A stretch of DNA of 23,211 nucleotides, from contig DASUBV010000129.1 of assembly GCA_035763085.1 (NCBI GenBank), positions 1 through 23,211 on the forward strand, read 5' to 3'. The notes under the pieces are model-generated. The model was not told where the DNA came from, did no database searches, and saw only the letters and a program-made list of their open reading frames with translations. Origin of the DNA: DASUBV01 sp035763085 (GTDB lineage: Bacteria > Actinomycetota > Actinomycetes > Streptosporangiales > Streptosporangiaceae). A program made the position numbers and the translations under genes. Every line of letters starts with the position of its first letter. Position 1 is the stretch's first letter. Of this stretch, positions 16,471 through 23,211 are shown piece after piece.

Positions 16471-17390
16471 GACGCGGATCCGGCGAGGACGTCCAGGAGC
16501 CGCTGTGCGTCGGGCGGGCTCAGCATCCCGGCCGCCAGCGCCCGGTCGGCGGTCAGCCGGGCCAGCGCCAGGTAGGCGGGCAGTGCCTGCGGGGCGTCCG
16601 CCCGCAGCGCCGCCACGTGCCCGGCGACGGTCTCGGCGTCGCCCCGGGCGACCGGGCCGGTGAGGGCGGCATCACCCAGCCGCAGCGCGTTGTCCAGCGC
16701 CGCGCCGACCAGCGGGCCGAGCATCCGGGCCGGATTGGCGACGCCTGCCTCGGCCAGCAGGTCACAGGCCTGGACCACCTGGGTGACCAGGTGATTGGCC
16801 GCCCCGGCCAGGGCGGCGTGATAGAGCGCCCGGCGCTCCTCGGCGATGAATACCGGCTCGCCGCCCATCTCCACGACCAGGGCCTCGGCCACCGGGCGCA
16901 GCTGGTCGGGTGCGGTCACCCCCCAGCTGATGCCCGTCATCCGGTCGACATCGTCGGGACGGCCGGTGAAGGTCATGACCGGGTGCAGGGCGAGCGGGAT
17001 CGCGCCCAGCCGGACGGCCGGATCCAGCACCGCCAGGCCGTGCCGGCCGCTGGCGTGGGCGAGCAGCCGCCCGGCCACCTCGGTGCCGGTGGCGGCCAGC
17101 CCGGCCACCAGGCCCGGCAGGACGTCGTCCGGGACGGTCAGCAGGACCAGGTCGCAGCGGGCGATGACGTCCTGCGGATCCCGGATCGGGGTACCGGGCA
17201 GGGCCTGCTCGACCCGCCGCCGGGACTGCGCGGAAACGGCCGATACCGCCACGATCCGGTGCCCGGCCCGGTGCAGGGCGGCGGCCAGGGCCGTGCCGGC
17301 CCGGCCGCCTCCGACCACGCCGACGCCCAGCTCGGCGGGATGCCGGAACTGGCCGTGACCGGCCTGGTCGTGCGGGTAAACGCTGGTCAT
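16467..17390 (-). CDS. Rossmann-like/DUF2520 oxidoreductase-type protein
   Basis: The 307-aa protein has an N-terminal Rossmann fold with the nucleotide motif GVVGGGRAGTALAAAL (about 23-38), strand DLVLLTVPDD, the LLAHASG motif, then a helical DUF2520 C-terminal domain (about 165-300) including ALYHAALAGAANHLV. The fold resembles NADP-dependent ketopantoate reductases and pyrroline-carboxylate reductases. Its fixed place immediately before panC has led to the suggestion that it takes part in pantothenate synthesis as a ketopantoate reductase; nothing in the sequence proves this. The ATG at 17390 precedes a short variable leader. The stop overlaps panC by four bases. Confidence 0.88.
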   Translation of the reverse strand: MTSVYPHDQAGHGQFRHPAELGVGVVGGGRAGTALAAALHRAGHRIVAVSAVSAQSRRRVEQALPGTPIRDPQDVIARCDLVLLTVPDDVLPGLVAGLAATGTEVAGRLLAHASGRHGLAVLDPAVRLGAIPLALHPVMTFTGRPDDVDRMTGISWGVTAPDQLRPVAEALVVEMGGEPVFIAEERRALYHAALAGAANHLVTQVVQACDLLAEAGVANPARMLGPLVGAALDNALRLGDAALTGPVARGDAETVAGHVAALRADAPQALPAYLALARLTADRALAAGMLSPPDAQRLLDVLAGSAS

Positions 17391-17527
17391 CTCGTTCCAG
17401 TCCTAGCCGGGTACCGGACGGGAAGGATCAGCATAGCGATCCCAGCCGGCGCTTCCTCGCCGCTGGCCGCCCCGCCCGGCGGGTCGGCGCGGGGCATGCC
17501 GTGCCTCGCCACCAGCCCGGCCGGGCC

Positions 17528-18037
17528 TCAGTGCCAGTCGATGTGCCGGTCGTCGTGCCAGTGGCTCGAGCCGTTGCCGGAGTAGTCATCGGAATCATCT
17601 GGCGGCCGCGGGGCCCGGCAGCATCGCTCCAGGTACAGGGCGGCGGCCAGCAGCGCGGCCGCCGACAGCGTGGTGACCAGCGCGGCGATGGCATCTGCGC
17701 GCGGCACGTCCTTGTCCAGCATCCCGGCCACGTAGATGCCGAATCCGGCGGCCAGGCCGCCGATCGCCGCCGCCGCAGCCGAGCTGGCCTTGGCCAGGGC
17801 CGCCACCCTGGCCACCGCGATGGGCTGCAGCGGCTTGCCCGTCGTCTTGCGGCCGGTGATCTTGGCCCGCAGGTTGCGGCCGGCCACGGTCTCGCCGATG
17901 GCCAGCAGCAGCAGGGCGGGCACCGCGGTCCACGGCAGCGGCGGCAAGGTGGCGATGGTCTCGCGGACGATCAGCCAGGCCAGCGCCGCGCAGGCCACGG
18001 CGATGGCCAGCAGGGGACCGGGGCGGGTCGGCGTCAT
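17528..18037 (-). CDS. DUF3180 integral membrane protein
   Basis: A 169-aa protein of unknown function, conserved next to folK in actinomycetes. Four hydrophobic segments can be read (about 8-26, 34-52, 83-105 and 115-137), with a basic loop between the second and third (GRNLRAKITGRKTTGKPLQPI) that should be cytoplasmic. A cytoplasmic CCRAP motif follows the last segment, then an Asp-rich stretch and a terminal His/Asp/Trp cluster (HWHDDRHIDWH) that could bind metal. The ATG at 18037 overlaps the folK stop by four bases. The 137 bases after its stop, up to the DUF2520 start, hold no recognisable feature. Confidence 0.85.
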   Translation of the reverse strand: MTPTRPGPLLAIAVACAALAWLIVRETIATLPPLPWTAVPALLLLAIGETVAGRNLRAKITGRKTTGKPLQPIAVARVAALAKASSAAAAAIGGLAAGFGIYVAGMLDKDVPRADAIAALVTTLSAAALLAAALYLERCCRAPRPPDDSDDYSGNGSSHWHDDRHIDWH

Positions 18038-18582
18038 GAGGCGGCTCCCGGCGCGGCAGGCAGCCGCAGGGCGGCCCCGGCCAGGCGGCGGACCCCGGCC
18101 GTGCCCGCGGCGGCGGCCAGCCCGGCTACCGGGCCATGGCCGGGCAGGACGGCGTCCGGGGCGACCTCCAGCCAGGGCACCAGCACGAAGGCCCGCTCGT
18201 GCGCTCGCGGGTGCGGCAGGGTCAGATCCGGGTCATCGCTGCGCTCATCGCCGCAGGCGATGATGTCCACGTCCAGGGTCCGGGGCCCCCACCGCTGGTC
18301 GCGCACCCGGTGCAGGGCCGTCTCGGCGGCCTGGGCGCGGGCCAGGATCTGCCGGGCGCCGAGCGCGGAGCGGGCCAGGAGCACCGCGTTCAGGTAATCA
18401 TCCTGAGGCGGGCCGCCCACCGGATCGGTCTGGTACACGCTGGACACCGCCGTGCAGGGCAGGCTGGCGCACAGCACGTCGACGCCGCGCTGCAGGCTGG
18501 CCAGCGGGTCGCCGAGGTTGCTGCCGAGGGCGAGCACGATCACCCGCTCACCCGGCTGGCCGGCCTGGTCCGGCGCGCCCAT
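18034..18582 (-). CDS. folK: FolK, HPPK (6-hydroxymethyl-dihydropterin pyrophosphokinase)
   Basis: FolK moves pyrophosphate from ATP to 6-hydroxymethyl-7,8-dihydropterin, the substrate for FolP. The 182-aa protein has LALGSNLGDP near the N terminus, SSVYQTDPVGGPPQDDYLNAV, the signature RWGPRTLDVDII with the two metal-binding aspartates, and LPHPRAHERAFVLVPW. I start at the ATG at 18582, which overlaps the folB stop by one base (TGATG); the open frame upstream is folB DNA in another frame. The C-terminal 40 residues are an Ala/Gly-rich variable tail. Stop and start overlaps on both sides make it part of a coupled folB-folK-DUF3180 group. Confidence 0.95.
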   Translation of the reverse strand: MGAPDQAGQPGERVIVLALGSNLGDPLASLQRGVDVLCASLPCTAVSSVYQTDPVGGPPQDDYLNAVLLARSALGARQILARAQAAETALHRVRDQRWGPRTLDVDIIACGDERSDDPDLTLPHPRAHERAFVLVPWLEVAPDAVLPGHGPVAGLAAAAGTAGVRRLAGAALRLPAAPGAAS

Positions 18583-18998
18583 CACCCCTCCGCCCCGGCG
18601 CCTGACCGCTCCGCGGCGGTGCCCGGTGCCTCCGCCGCGGCGCCGCGGTGGATGGTCACGCTGATGTCGGCGACCAGCTGGGTCACCGGAGCGTGCGGCT
18701 TGTGCACCGTGATCTGCACGCCGAGGACAGCCGGGTCGTCCAGGCAGGCGCTGGCCAGCCGCTCCGCGAGCGTCTCGATCAGCGCCACCGGCGGCCCGGA
18801 GACGATCGCCGCCAGCCGCGCGGCCAGCGCGCCGTAGTCGGCGGTCAGGGTGAGGTCGTCGGCGGCCGCGGCGGCCCGGGTGTCGACGGTCAGGATCGCG
18901 TCGACGAAGAACTCCTGGCCGCTGGCCCGCTCGTGGTCGAGGACGCCGTGCCGCCCGAAAGCGCGCAGCCCCAGCAGCGAGATCCGGTCCTGGCTCAT
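18582..18998 (-). CDS. folB: FolB, dihydroneopterin aldolase
   Basis: FolB cleaves 7,8-dihydroneopterin to 6-hydroxymethyl-dihydropterin and glycolaldehyde. The 138-aa product starts MSQDRISLLGLRAFGRHGVLDHER, has the catalytic-face glutamate in the GVLDHE context, the TLTADYGAL stretch, LIETLAERLASACL and the TVHKPHAPV motif with its conserved lysine. The last 20 residues are an Ala/Gly-rich extension. ATG 18998 overlaps the folP stop by four bases (ATGA) and has GGAGGG upstream; longer open sequence belongs to folP in another frame. Confidence 0.95.
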   Translation of the reverse strand: MSQDRISLLGLRAFGRHGVLDHERASGQEFFVDAILTVDTRAAAAADDLTLTADYGALAARLAAIVSGPPVALIETLAERLASACLDDPAVLGVQITVHKPHAPVTQLVADISVTIHRGAAAEAPGTAAERSGAGAEG

Positions 18999-19966
18999 CG
19001 GCTGTTTCCCTCCGCCGCAGCACCGCCGGCCGGGCCGGCCTCCTGGCCCCACCGGGCGGCGACCCGGACCGCGTCGGCATTGGCGGGCACCTCGTGGACA
19101 CGCACGCACCAGGCCCCCGCCGCGGCGGCCAGCGCGGTGATCGCCACCGTGGCATCGTCGCTGCCGGTGAAGGACCGCGGCTCGCCGTCCGGGCCGGCCA
19201 GCAGCCGTCCGAGGAACCGCTTCCGGGATGCGGCCACCAGCACCGGGAACGGCGCTCCGGGCGCGCTGAGGCCAGCGATCCGCGGCAGGTGCGCCAGCAG
19301 CGGCCAGTTGTGCTCGGCCAGCTTGGCAAAGCCCAGGCCGGGATCGACGATGATCTGCGCGGGATCGGCGCCCGCCGCGATCACGTCGGTGACCCGCAGG
19401 CTCAGCTCGGTGCAGACGTCGGCCACCACGTCGTCGTAGTGGGCTTTGCCGTACATGTCGGCGCTGTGCCCGCGCCAGTGCATCACTACGTACGGCACCC
19501 CGGCGGCCGCGATCACGGCCACCATGCCCGGATCGGCCAGGCCGCCGCTGACATCGTTGACCATCCGGGCGCCTGCCGACAGCGCCTGGCGGGCCACCCC
19601 GGCCCGCATGGTGTCCACGCTGACGCAGATCCCGGCCGCGGCCAGCCCGGTCACCACGGGCAGCACCCGGCGCAGTTCTTCCTGCTCGGTGATCCTTTTC
19701 GCGCCCGGCCGGGTCGACTCGCCGCCCACGTCGATGATGTCGGCACCGGCCCCGGTCAGCTCGCGGCCCCGGCGCACCGCAGCCGCCGGGTCCAGCCAGC
19801 TGCCGCCATCGGAGAAAGAGTCGGGCGTGACGTTGACCACGCCCATCACCAGGGCGCGATCGGCGCCGGGCAGGCCGGGCAGCCGCCAGCGGCCCTGCTG
19901 CCCGGCGGCCGCGCCGCCGGGGTGCCCCGGCGGCCGGGTCACCTCGCTCCCCGCGTCGCCCGTCAT
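18995..19966 (-). CDS. folP: FolP, dihydropteroate synthase
   Basis: FolP condenses p-aminobenzoate with hydroxymethyl-dihydropterin pyrophosphate and is the sulfonamide target. The TIM-barrel signatures are in order: VMGVVNVTPDSFSDGG (about 40-55), DVGGESTRPGA, NDVSGG, the DPGLGFAK loop and VAASRKRFLG, then VRVHEV close to the end. Two further family marks are the conserved YVVMHWRG and the FTGSDDATVAI stretch. The ATG at 19966 is chosen (323 aa); a TTG at 19975 would add three residues. No ribosome site is visible, and only 24 bases separate it from the preceding stop, so translation probably follows from upstream. Complete motifs mark it as the active DHPS rather than the degenerate paralogue some actinomycetes carry. 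Confidence 0.96.
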   Translation of the reverse strand: MTGDAGSEVTRPPGHPGGAAAGQQGRWRLPGLPGADRALVMGVVNVTPDSFSDGGSWLDPAAAVRRGRELTGAGADIIDVGGESTRPGAKRITEQEELRRVLPVVTGLAAAGICVSVDTMRAGVARQALSAGARMVNDVSGGLADPGMVAVIAAAGVPYVVMHWRGHSADMYGKAHYDDVVADVCTELSLRVTDVIAAGADPAQIIVDPGLGFAKLAEHNWPLLAHLPRIAGLSAPGAPFPVLVAASRKRFLGRLLAGPDGEPRSFTGSDDATVAITALAAAAGAWCVRVHEVPANADAVRVAARWGQEAGPAGGAAAEGNSR

Positions 19967-19990
19967 AGGGGCCAATCTACGATCTTCTGG

Positions 19991-21880
19991 CTAGCGAGGC
20001 GGCACCGGATGGCGGGGCGCGCCGCCGGGCAGCCGCCGCCGCAGCCGTCCCAGGCCCAGCTTCCTGGCGATCCGGCGTACCTCCAGGGTCGGCCAGACCA
20101 GGAATGCCTCGGCCTCCAGGGCGGCCAGGCCGATCCGCGGCGCGTCACGGGTGTGCGGGAAGACCAGGAACCGCGGCACCCACTGCGGGCAGAACTTGGC
20201 GTTGAACTTGTACAGCGACTCGATCTGGAACCACCGCGACATGAACAGCAGGATGCCCCGCCAGGCGCGCAGCACGGGCCCGGCGCCGATCCGCTCGCCG
20301 CGCTCCAGCGCCGCGCGGAAGACGGCGAAGTTCAGCGAGATGCGCTGCACCCCGAGGTCCGGGCTCTTGCTGATGGTCTCGACGATCATGAAGTCATTGA
20401 GGCCTGGCGCGGCGGACCGGTCGCGGCGCATGAGGTCCAGGGACAGCCCGTCGGTGCCCCACGGCACGAAGTGCAGCAGCGCCCGGAGCACCCCGTCCTC
20501 GGTGGCGGTGGCGACCACGCAGCGGTCGTCGCACTTTCCGCCCACGCGCCCCAGCGCCATCGAGAAGCCGCGCTCGGTCGGGCTGCCGCGCCAGGTGTCA
20601 GCCTGCCGGACCAGCCGCCGGATCTCGCTTTCGGGGATGTCGGCCACCCGGCGCACCTGGGCGGTATAGCCCTGCCGGCTGACCCGCTTGACCATCTGCC
20701 GGACGTTGCGCATCGCCCGCCCGTCCAGCGAGAAGTCCGGCACGCTCACCACGGCCTCGTCGCCGAGTTCCAGCGCGGTCAGGCTGCCTTCCCGGCACCA
20801 GATCTCGGCGCCCTGCTCGCCGCAGCCGATCACGGCCGGCACCCAGGCATGACGCGCGGCCTCGTCCAGGAACGCGTGGATCGCGCCGGGCCAGGCCTCC
20901 GGGTCGCCGATCGGGTCGCCGCTGGCCAGCATGACGCCCGACAGCACCCGGTAGCAGATGCACGACTTGCCGGACGGGGACCAGATCACGCTCTTGTCGG
21001 TGCGCAGCGCGAAGTAGCCCAGTGAGTCCTGGGCACCGCGCTGATCCAGCAGCTTGCGGATGGCCGCCTCGTCGGCGTCCCGCAGCCGCCCGGCCGGCTC
21101 GGCCGGGCGCAGGAACAGGTAGCCGACCACGGCCAGGGTGAACAGGCCCAGGCCGCCGGTGAGGAAGCCGAAGTGGTCGGCTCCGCTTTCGGAGCTGAAG
21201 TGCACCGGGCCGGAGAAGCCCAGCGTGTTGATGACGACCGACTGGATCCGCTGCCACAGCGTGTAGTGGCCGGCCAGCCCGCCGGTCACCCCCAGGTAGG
21301 CCAGGCCCATCACGGTGTCGGCGATGGCCAGCGCGAGCAGCGCCCGCAGCGCGCGCCACCGGGTGCGCGGGTCGCCGGTCGCGTAGAACTCGCCCTGGTA
21401 GACGACCAGGGCCACCAGCAGGCCGAGGGTCACCACCATCGGCGCGAAGTGCGGCGGGGTGTGCCGCAGCAGGGCATGCAGCACCAGGCTGGAGCCCAGC
21501 AGCAGGACGACCGCCTGCCAGGCGCGGCGCTTCCGCCGCCGCAGCCCGTGCGACAGCATGACCAGCAGCAGGCCGATGATCACGTCGGCGGTCCGGGTCA
21601 GGTCGGTGACCTCGGTCAGCCGGTGCAGCTGATACCGGTAGTACAGGCCGGGGCGCAAGCCCTCGATGATGTCGGCCAGGCCGATCAGCAGCGCCAGCCA
21701 CCGGGCCGTGACCGGCACCCAGCGGCGCTGCTGGCGCCGGTCCGGCGCCCGGGCGCCGACGACCCGGGCCAGCCGCCCGGCGCGGGCACCATGATCAGCG
21801 CCGACGCCGGTGCCGGATTCGGCCACGGAGGATCCGCTTCTATTTGTCAACTCGGACAAGGTGCTCAAGCCCCTGTTCAC
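19991..21880 (-). CDS. Membrane protein with LPG-synthase C-terminal domain (DUF2156)
   Basis: The 629-aa protein has a hydrophilic leader (1-55), about six membrane segments (roughly 58-290, including GLADIIEGL, ADVIIGLLLVML, VVTLGLLVALVVY and GLGLFTLAVVGYLFL), and a cytoplasmic C-terminal half (about 310-600) with the GNAT-like fold of lysyl-phosphatidylglycerol synthases: GDPIGDPEAW, NVRQMVKRV, FSMALGRVG, LDLMRRDRSAAPGLNDFMI, NFAVFRAALERG, and SLYKFNAKFCPQWVPRFLVF. Such enzymes move an amino acid from aminoacyl-tRNA to phosphatidylglycerol, lowering surface charge. No LysRS domain is fused, unlike mycobacterial LysX. Start is uncertain: GTG 21880 lies in a hairpin loop, and GTG 21826 would remove 18 residues. 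It sits between folE and folP, where I recall similar genes in Streptomyces. Substrate amino acid cannot be told from sequence. Confidence 0.85.
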   Translation of the reverse strand: MNRGLSTLSELTNRSGSSVAESGTGVGADHGARAGRLARVVGARAPDRRQQRRWVPVTARWLALLIGLADIIEGLRPGLYYRYQLHRLTEVTDLTRTADVIIGLLLVMLSHGLRRRKRRAWQAVVLLLGSSLVLHALLRHTPPHFAPMVVTLGLLVALVVYQGEFYATGDPRTRWRALRALLALAIADTVMGLAYLGVTGGLAGHYTLWQRIQSVVINTLGFSGPVHFSSESGADHFGFLTGGLGLFTLAVVGYLFLRPAEPAGRLRDADEAAIRKLLDQRGAQDSLGYFALRTDKSVIWSPSGKSCICYRVLSGVMLASGDPIGDPEAWPGAIHAFLDEAARHAWVPAVIGCGEQGAEIWCREGSLTALELGDEAVVSVPDFSLDGRAMRNVRQMVKRVSRQGYTAQVRRVADIPESEIRRLVRQADTWRGSPTERGFSMALGRVGGKCDDRCVVATATEDGVLRALLHFVPWGTDGLSLDLMRRDRSAAPGLNDFMIVETISKSPDLGVQRISLNFAVFRAALERGERIGAGPVLRAWRGILLFMSRWFQIESLYKFNAKFCPQWVPRFLVFPHTRDAPRIGLAALEAEAFLVWPTLEVRRIARKLGLGRLRRRLPGGAPRHPVPPR

Positions 21881-21885
21881 GGGGC
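21869..21885 (-). promoter_or_regulatory. Hairpin with the GTG start codon of the LPG-synthase-like gene in its loop
   Basis: On the minus strand GCCCC (21885-21881), loop GTGAACA (21880-21874) and GGGGC (21873-21869) form a 5-bp stem with the annotated GTG as first loop codon. An overlapping 15-codon frame starts at ATG 21887 and ends at TAG 21840. Either the start lies further downstream or initiation is controlled here. Confidence 0.35.
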
Positions 21886-21947
21886 ATCAGCGTAGTCATC
21901 GGCGTCAGCCCCCGCGGGCAAACTCAGGAACGGGCCGCCCGCCTGGG

Positions 21948-22556
21948 TCAGCGCCGCTCCAGGAGCAGGCTCATGGCCTCGGCGCGCGTGCTGTCGGACT
22001 CCAGGAAGGATCCGCGGACCGCGGAGGTGACCGTCTTGGCGCCGGGTTTGCGGACCCCGCGCATCGACATGCACAGGTGCTCAGCCTCGATCACGACGAT
22101 CGCGCCGCGCGGCTGCAGCACGTTCATCATCGCGTCGGCGACCTGGCTGGTCATCCGCTCCTGGACCTGCGGGCGGCGCGCGAACACGTCGACCAGCCGG
22201 GCCAGCTTGGACAGTCCGGTGATCTGGCCCTTGATGTTCGGGATGTAGCCGACATGGGCGAGCCCGAAGAACGGGACCAGGTGGTGCTCGCAGGTCGAGT
22301 AGACCTCGATGTCCCGCACCAGCACCATTTCCTCGTGGTCGGCGTCGAAGACGGTGGTCAGCACGTCCTCGGGGGCCTGGCGCAGGCCGGCGAACTGCTC
22401 GGCATAGGCCCGCGCGACCCGGCCGGGCGTCTCCCGCAGGCCGTCCCGGCCCGGATCCTCGCCGATGGCCAGCAGGATCTCCCGGACCGCCCGCTCAATT
22501 CTCGGCAGGTCAAAACCCGGCCCCTGATCACCAGGGCCCGTTGCCGCGGAGGTCAC
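21948..22556 (-). CDS. folE: FolE, GTP cyclohydrolase I
   Basis: FolE converts GTP to 7,8-dihydroneopterin triphosphate, the entry to folate synthesis. The 202-aa protein has the zinc ligands C89 and H92 (in STCEHHLVPF) and C162 (in EHLCMSMRGV), with H91 as catalytic histidine, plus GLSKLARLVDVFARRPQVQERMT. This is the zinc-dependent type IA enzyme. It starts with GTG at 22556 overlapping the ftsH stop (GTGA), so it is translationally coupled to ftsH. A 67-base gap separates its stop from the next gene. N-terminal 15 residues are variable. Confidence 0.97.
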   Translation of the reverse strand: MTSAATGPGDQGPGFDLPRIERAVREILLAIGEDPGRDGLRETPGRVARAYAEQFAGLRQAPEDVLTTVFDADHEEMVLVRDIEVYSTCEHHLVPFFGLAHVGYIPNIKGQITGLSKLARLVDVFARRPQVQERMTSQVADAMMNVLQPRGAIVVIEAEHLCMSMRGVRKPGAKTVTSAVRGSFLESDSTRAEAMSLLLERR

Positions 22557-23211
22557 CTAGTGCCGCCGGAACCGGAGCCGGGGTCATCCGGCCCGCTGCC
22601 CGGCGAGCCGAAATCGGGCCCATGGCCGAAGTCAGGCGCTGGCCCGAAGGACCCGAAGTCCTGGCCAGCGGGGGCGCCCGGCACGTTGCCCGGGGCCTGC
22701 CCGTTACCTGAGGACGGCAGCTCCTTGCCGTCGGAGGCGGCGATCAGCGCCATCTCCTTGGGGGTCAGGACCGGCGGCCGGTCGGAGGGCAGCCGCTTGC
22801 CGTAGCCGGTGTAGGAGCCGCGGGTCGGCCGCTTGCGCACCGGAGCGAAGATCTGCAGCACCGCCTCGCGGGACAGCGTCTCGTGCTCCATCAGCTGCAG
22901 CACCAGGTTGTCCAGGACGTCCCGGTACTGCACCAGGATCTCCCAGGCCTCGTCATGCGCCGACTCGATCAGGCGGCGGACCTCCTCGTCGATCGCCGAG
23001 GCGATCTCCTCGGAGTAGTCGCGGCTGTGCGACATCTCCCGGCCCAGGAACGGCTCACCGTCGCCGGTGCCGAACCGGCGCGCGCCGAGCCGCTCGCTCA
23101 TGCCGTACTCGGTCACCATGCCGCGGGCGATCTGCGTGGCCTTCTCGATGTCGTTGGCCGCGCCGCTGGTCGGCTCGTGGAAGATCAGCTCCTCCGCGGT
23201 CCGGCCGCCGA
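22553..23211 (-). CDS. ftsH: FtsH, membrane AAA+ zinc protease (C-terminal part, cut by window edge)
   Basis: Only the last about 218 residues are inside the window; the gene continues past 23211. The visible part is the end of the peptidase M41 domain: GGRTAEELIFHEPTSGAAND, IEKATQIARGMVTEYGMSERLG, and HSRDYSEEIASAIDEEVRRLI, followed by helices to about EHETLSREAVL. The AAA domain and HEXXH motif lie outside. The last 70 residues are a Gly/Pro/Asp/Phe-rich tail with repeated DFG (QDFGSFG, PDFGHG, PDFGSPG), as expected for a disordered actinobacterial extension. The stop overlaps the folE start by three bases. FtsH degrades membrane and misassembled proteins at the inner face of the membrane. 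Confidence 0.96.
   Translation of the reverse strand, partial: GGRTAEELIFHEPTSGAANDIEKATQIARGMVTEYGMSERLGARRFGTGDGEPFLGREMSHSRDYSEEIASAIDEEVRRLIESAHDEAWEILVQYRDVLDNLVLQLMEHETLSREAVLQIFAPVRKRPTRGSYTGYGKRLPSDRPPVLTPKEMALIAASDGKELPSSGNGQAPGNVPGAPAGQDFGSFGPAPDFGHGPDFGSPGSGPDDPGSGSGGTR

Noticed and set aside
13285..16575. 1096-codon plus-strand frame over lysS, coaX and panC
   Set aside because: It runs antisense through three well-recognised genes and has only low-complexity Arg/Gly/Gln/Val composition.
19094..21025. 643-codon plus-strand frame over folP and the DUF2156 gene
   Set aside because: Antisense to genes with clear motifs; composition is that of a shadow frame.

Overview
The window is a very GC-rich chromosomal segment from an actinomycete (Actinomycetota). 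It carries Lsr2, ClpC, DisA, an FtsH with a long Gly/Pro tail, short actinobacterial MutY and ArgA types, DUF3180 and DUF2520 proteins, and a c-di-AMP riboswitch in front of an NlpC/P60 hydrolase. From memory, the frame of the locus (ftsH-folE-folP-folB-folK-DUF3180-DUF2520-panC-coaX-lysS-lsr2-clpC-mutY-disA) matches the conserved block of Mycobacterium and Streptomyces. I cannot assign a genus. No phage, transposase, CRISPR or tRNA was found.

Layout. 1-167: two copies of a G/C-rich palindromic repeat that probably ends disA transcription. 168-2371 (minus): disA and a membrane-anchored extracytoplasmic protein. 2630-3514 (plus): mutY, meeting clpC (3511-6084, minus) tail to tail with shared stop bases. 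6085-6432: a candidate ClgR site for clpC and a long hairpin after lsr2. 6433-6765 (minus): lsr2 with a readable promoter. 6909-7124 (minus): a small membrane protein. 7125-7640: a palindrome-rich non-coding stretch. 7641-10814 (plus): a large fusion of an Endonuclease Q-type PHP/zinc nuclease to a UvrD/PcrA-type helicase. 10825-11337 (minus): short-form N-acetylglutamate synthase. 11762-12996 (plus): c-di-AMP (ydaO) riboswitch and secreted NlpC/P60 hydrolase, closed by a 42-nt near-perfect palindrome. 13174-23211 (minus): lysS, coaX, panC, DUF2520, DUF3180, folK, folB, folP, an LPG-synthase-like DUF2156 membrane protein, folE and the 3' end of ftsH, many joined by 1-4 nt stop/start overlaps.

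The minus-strand run is a vitamin and housekeeping cluster: FolE, FolB, FolK and FolP form tetrahydrofolate precursors, while PanC and CoaX serve CoA synthesis. panD, usually between panC and coaX, is absent there. The c-di-AMP theme links both ends of the left half: DisA makes the signal, and the riboswitch about 10.5 kb away should sense it to control a cell-wall hydrolase.

The most interesting element is the EndoQ-like/helicase fusion. All PHP metal ligands and SF1A helicase motifs look intact, so it is a plausible one-polypeptide repair machine for deaminated or damaged DNA, with a 20-bp perfect palindrome directly upstream as a possible operator.
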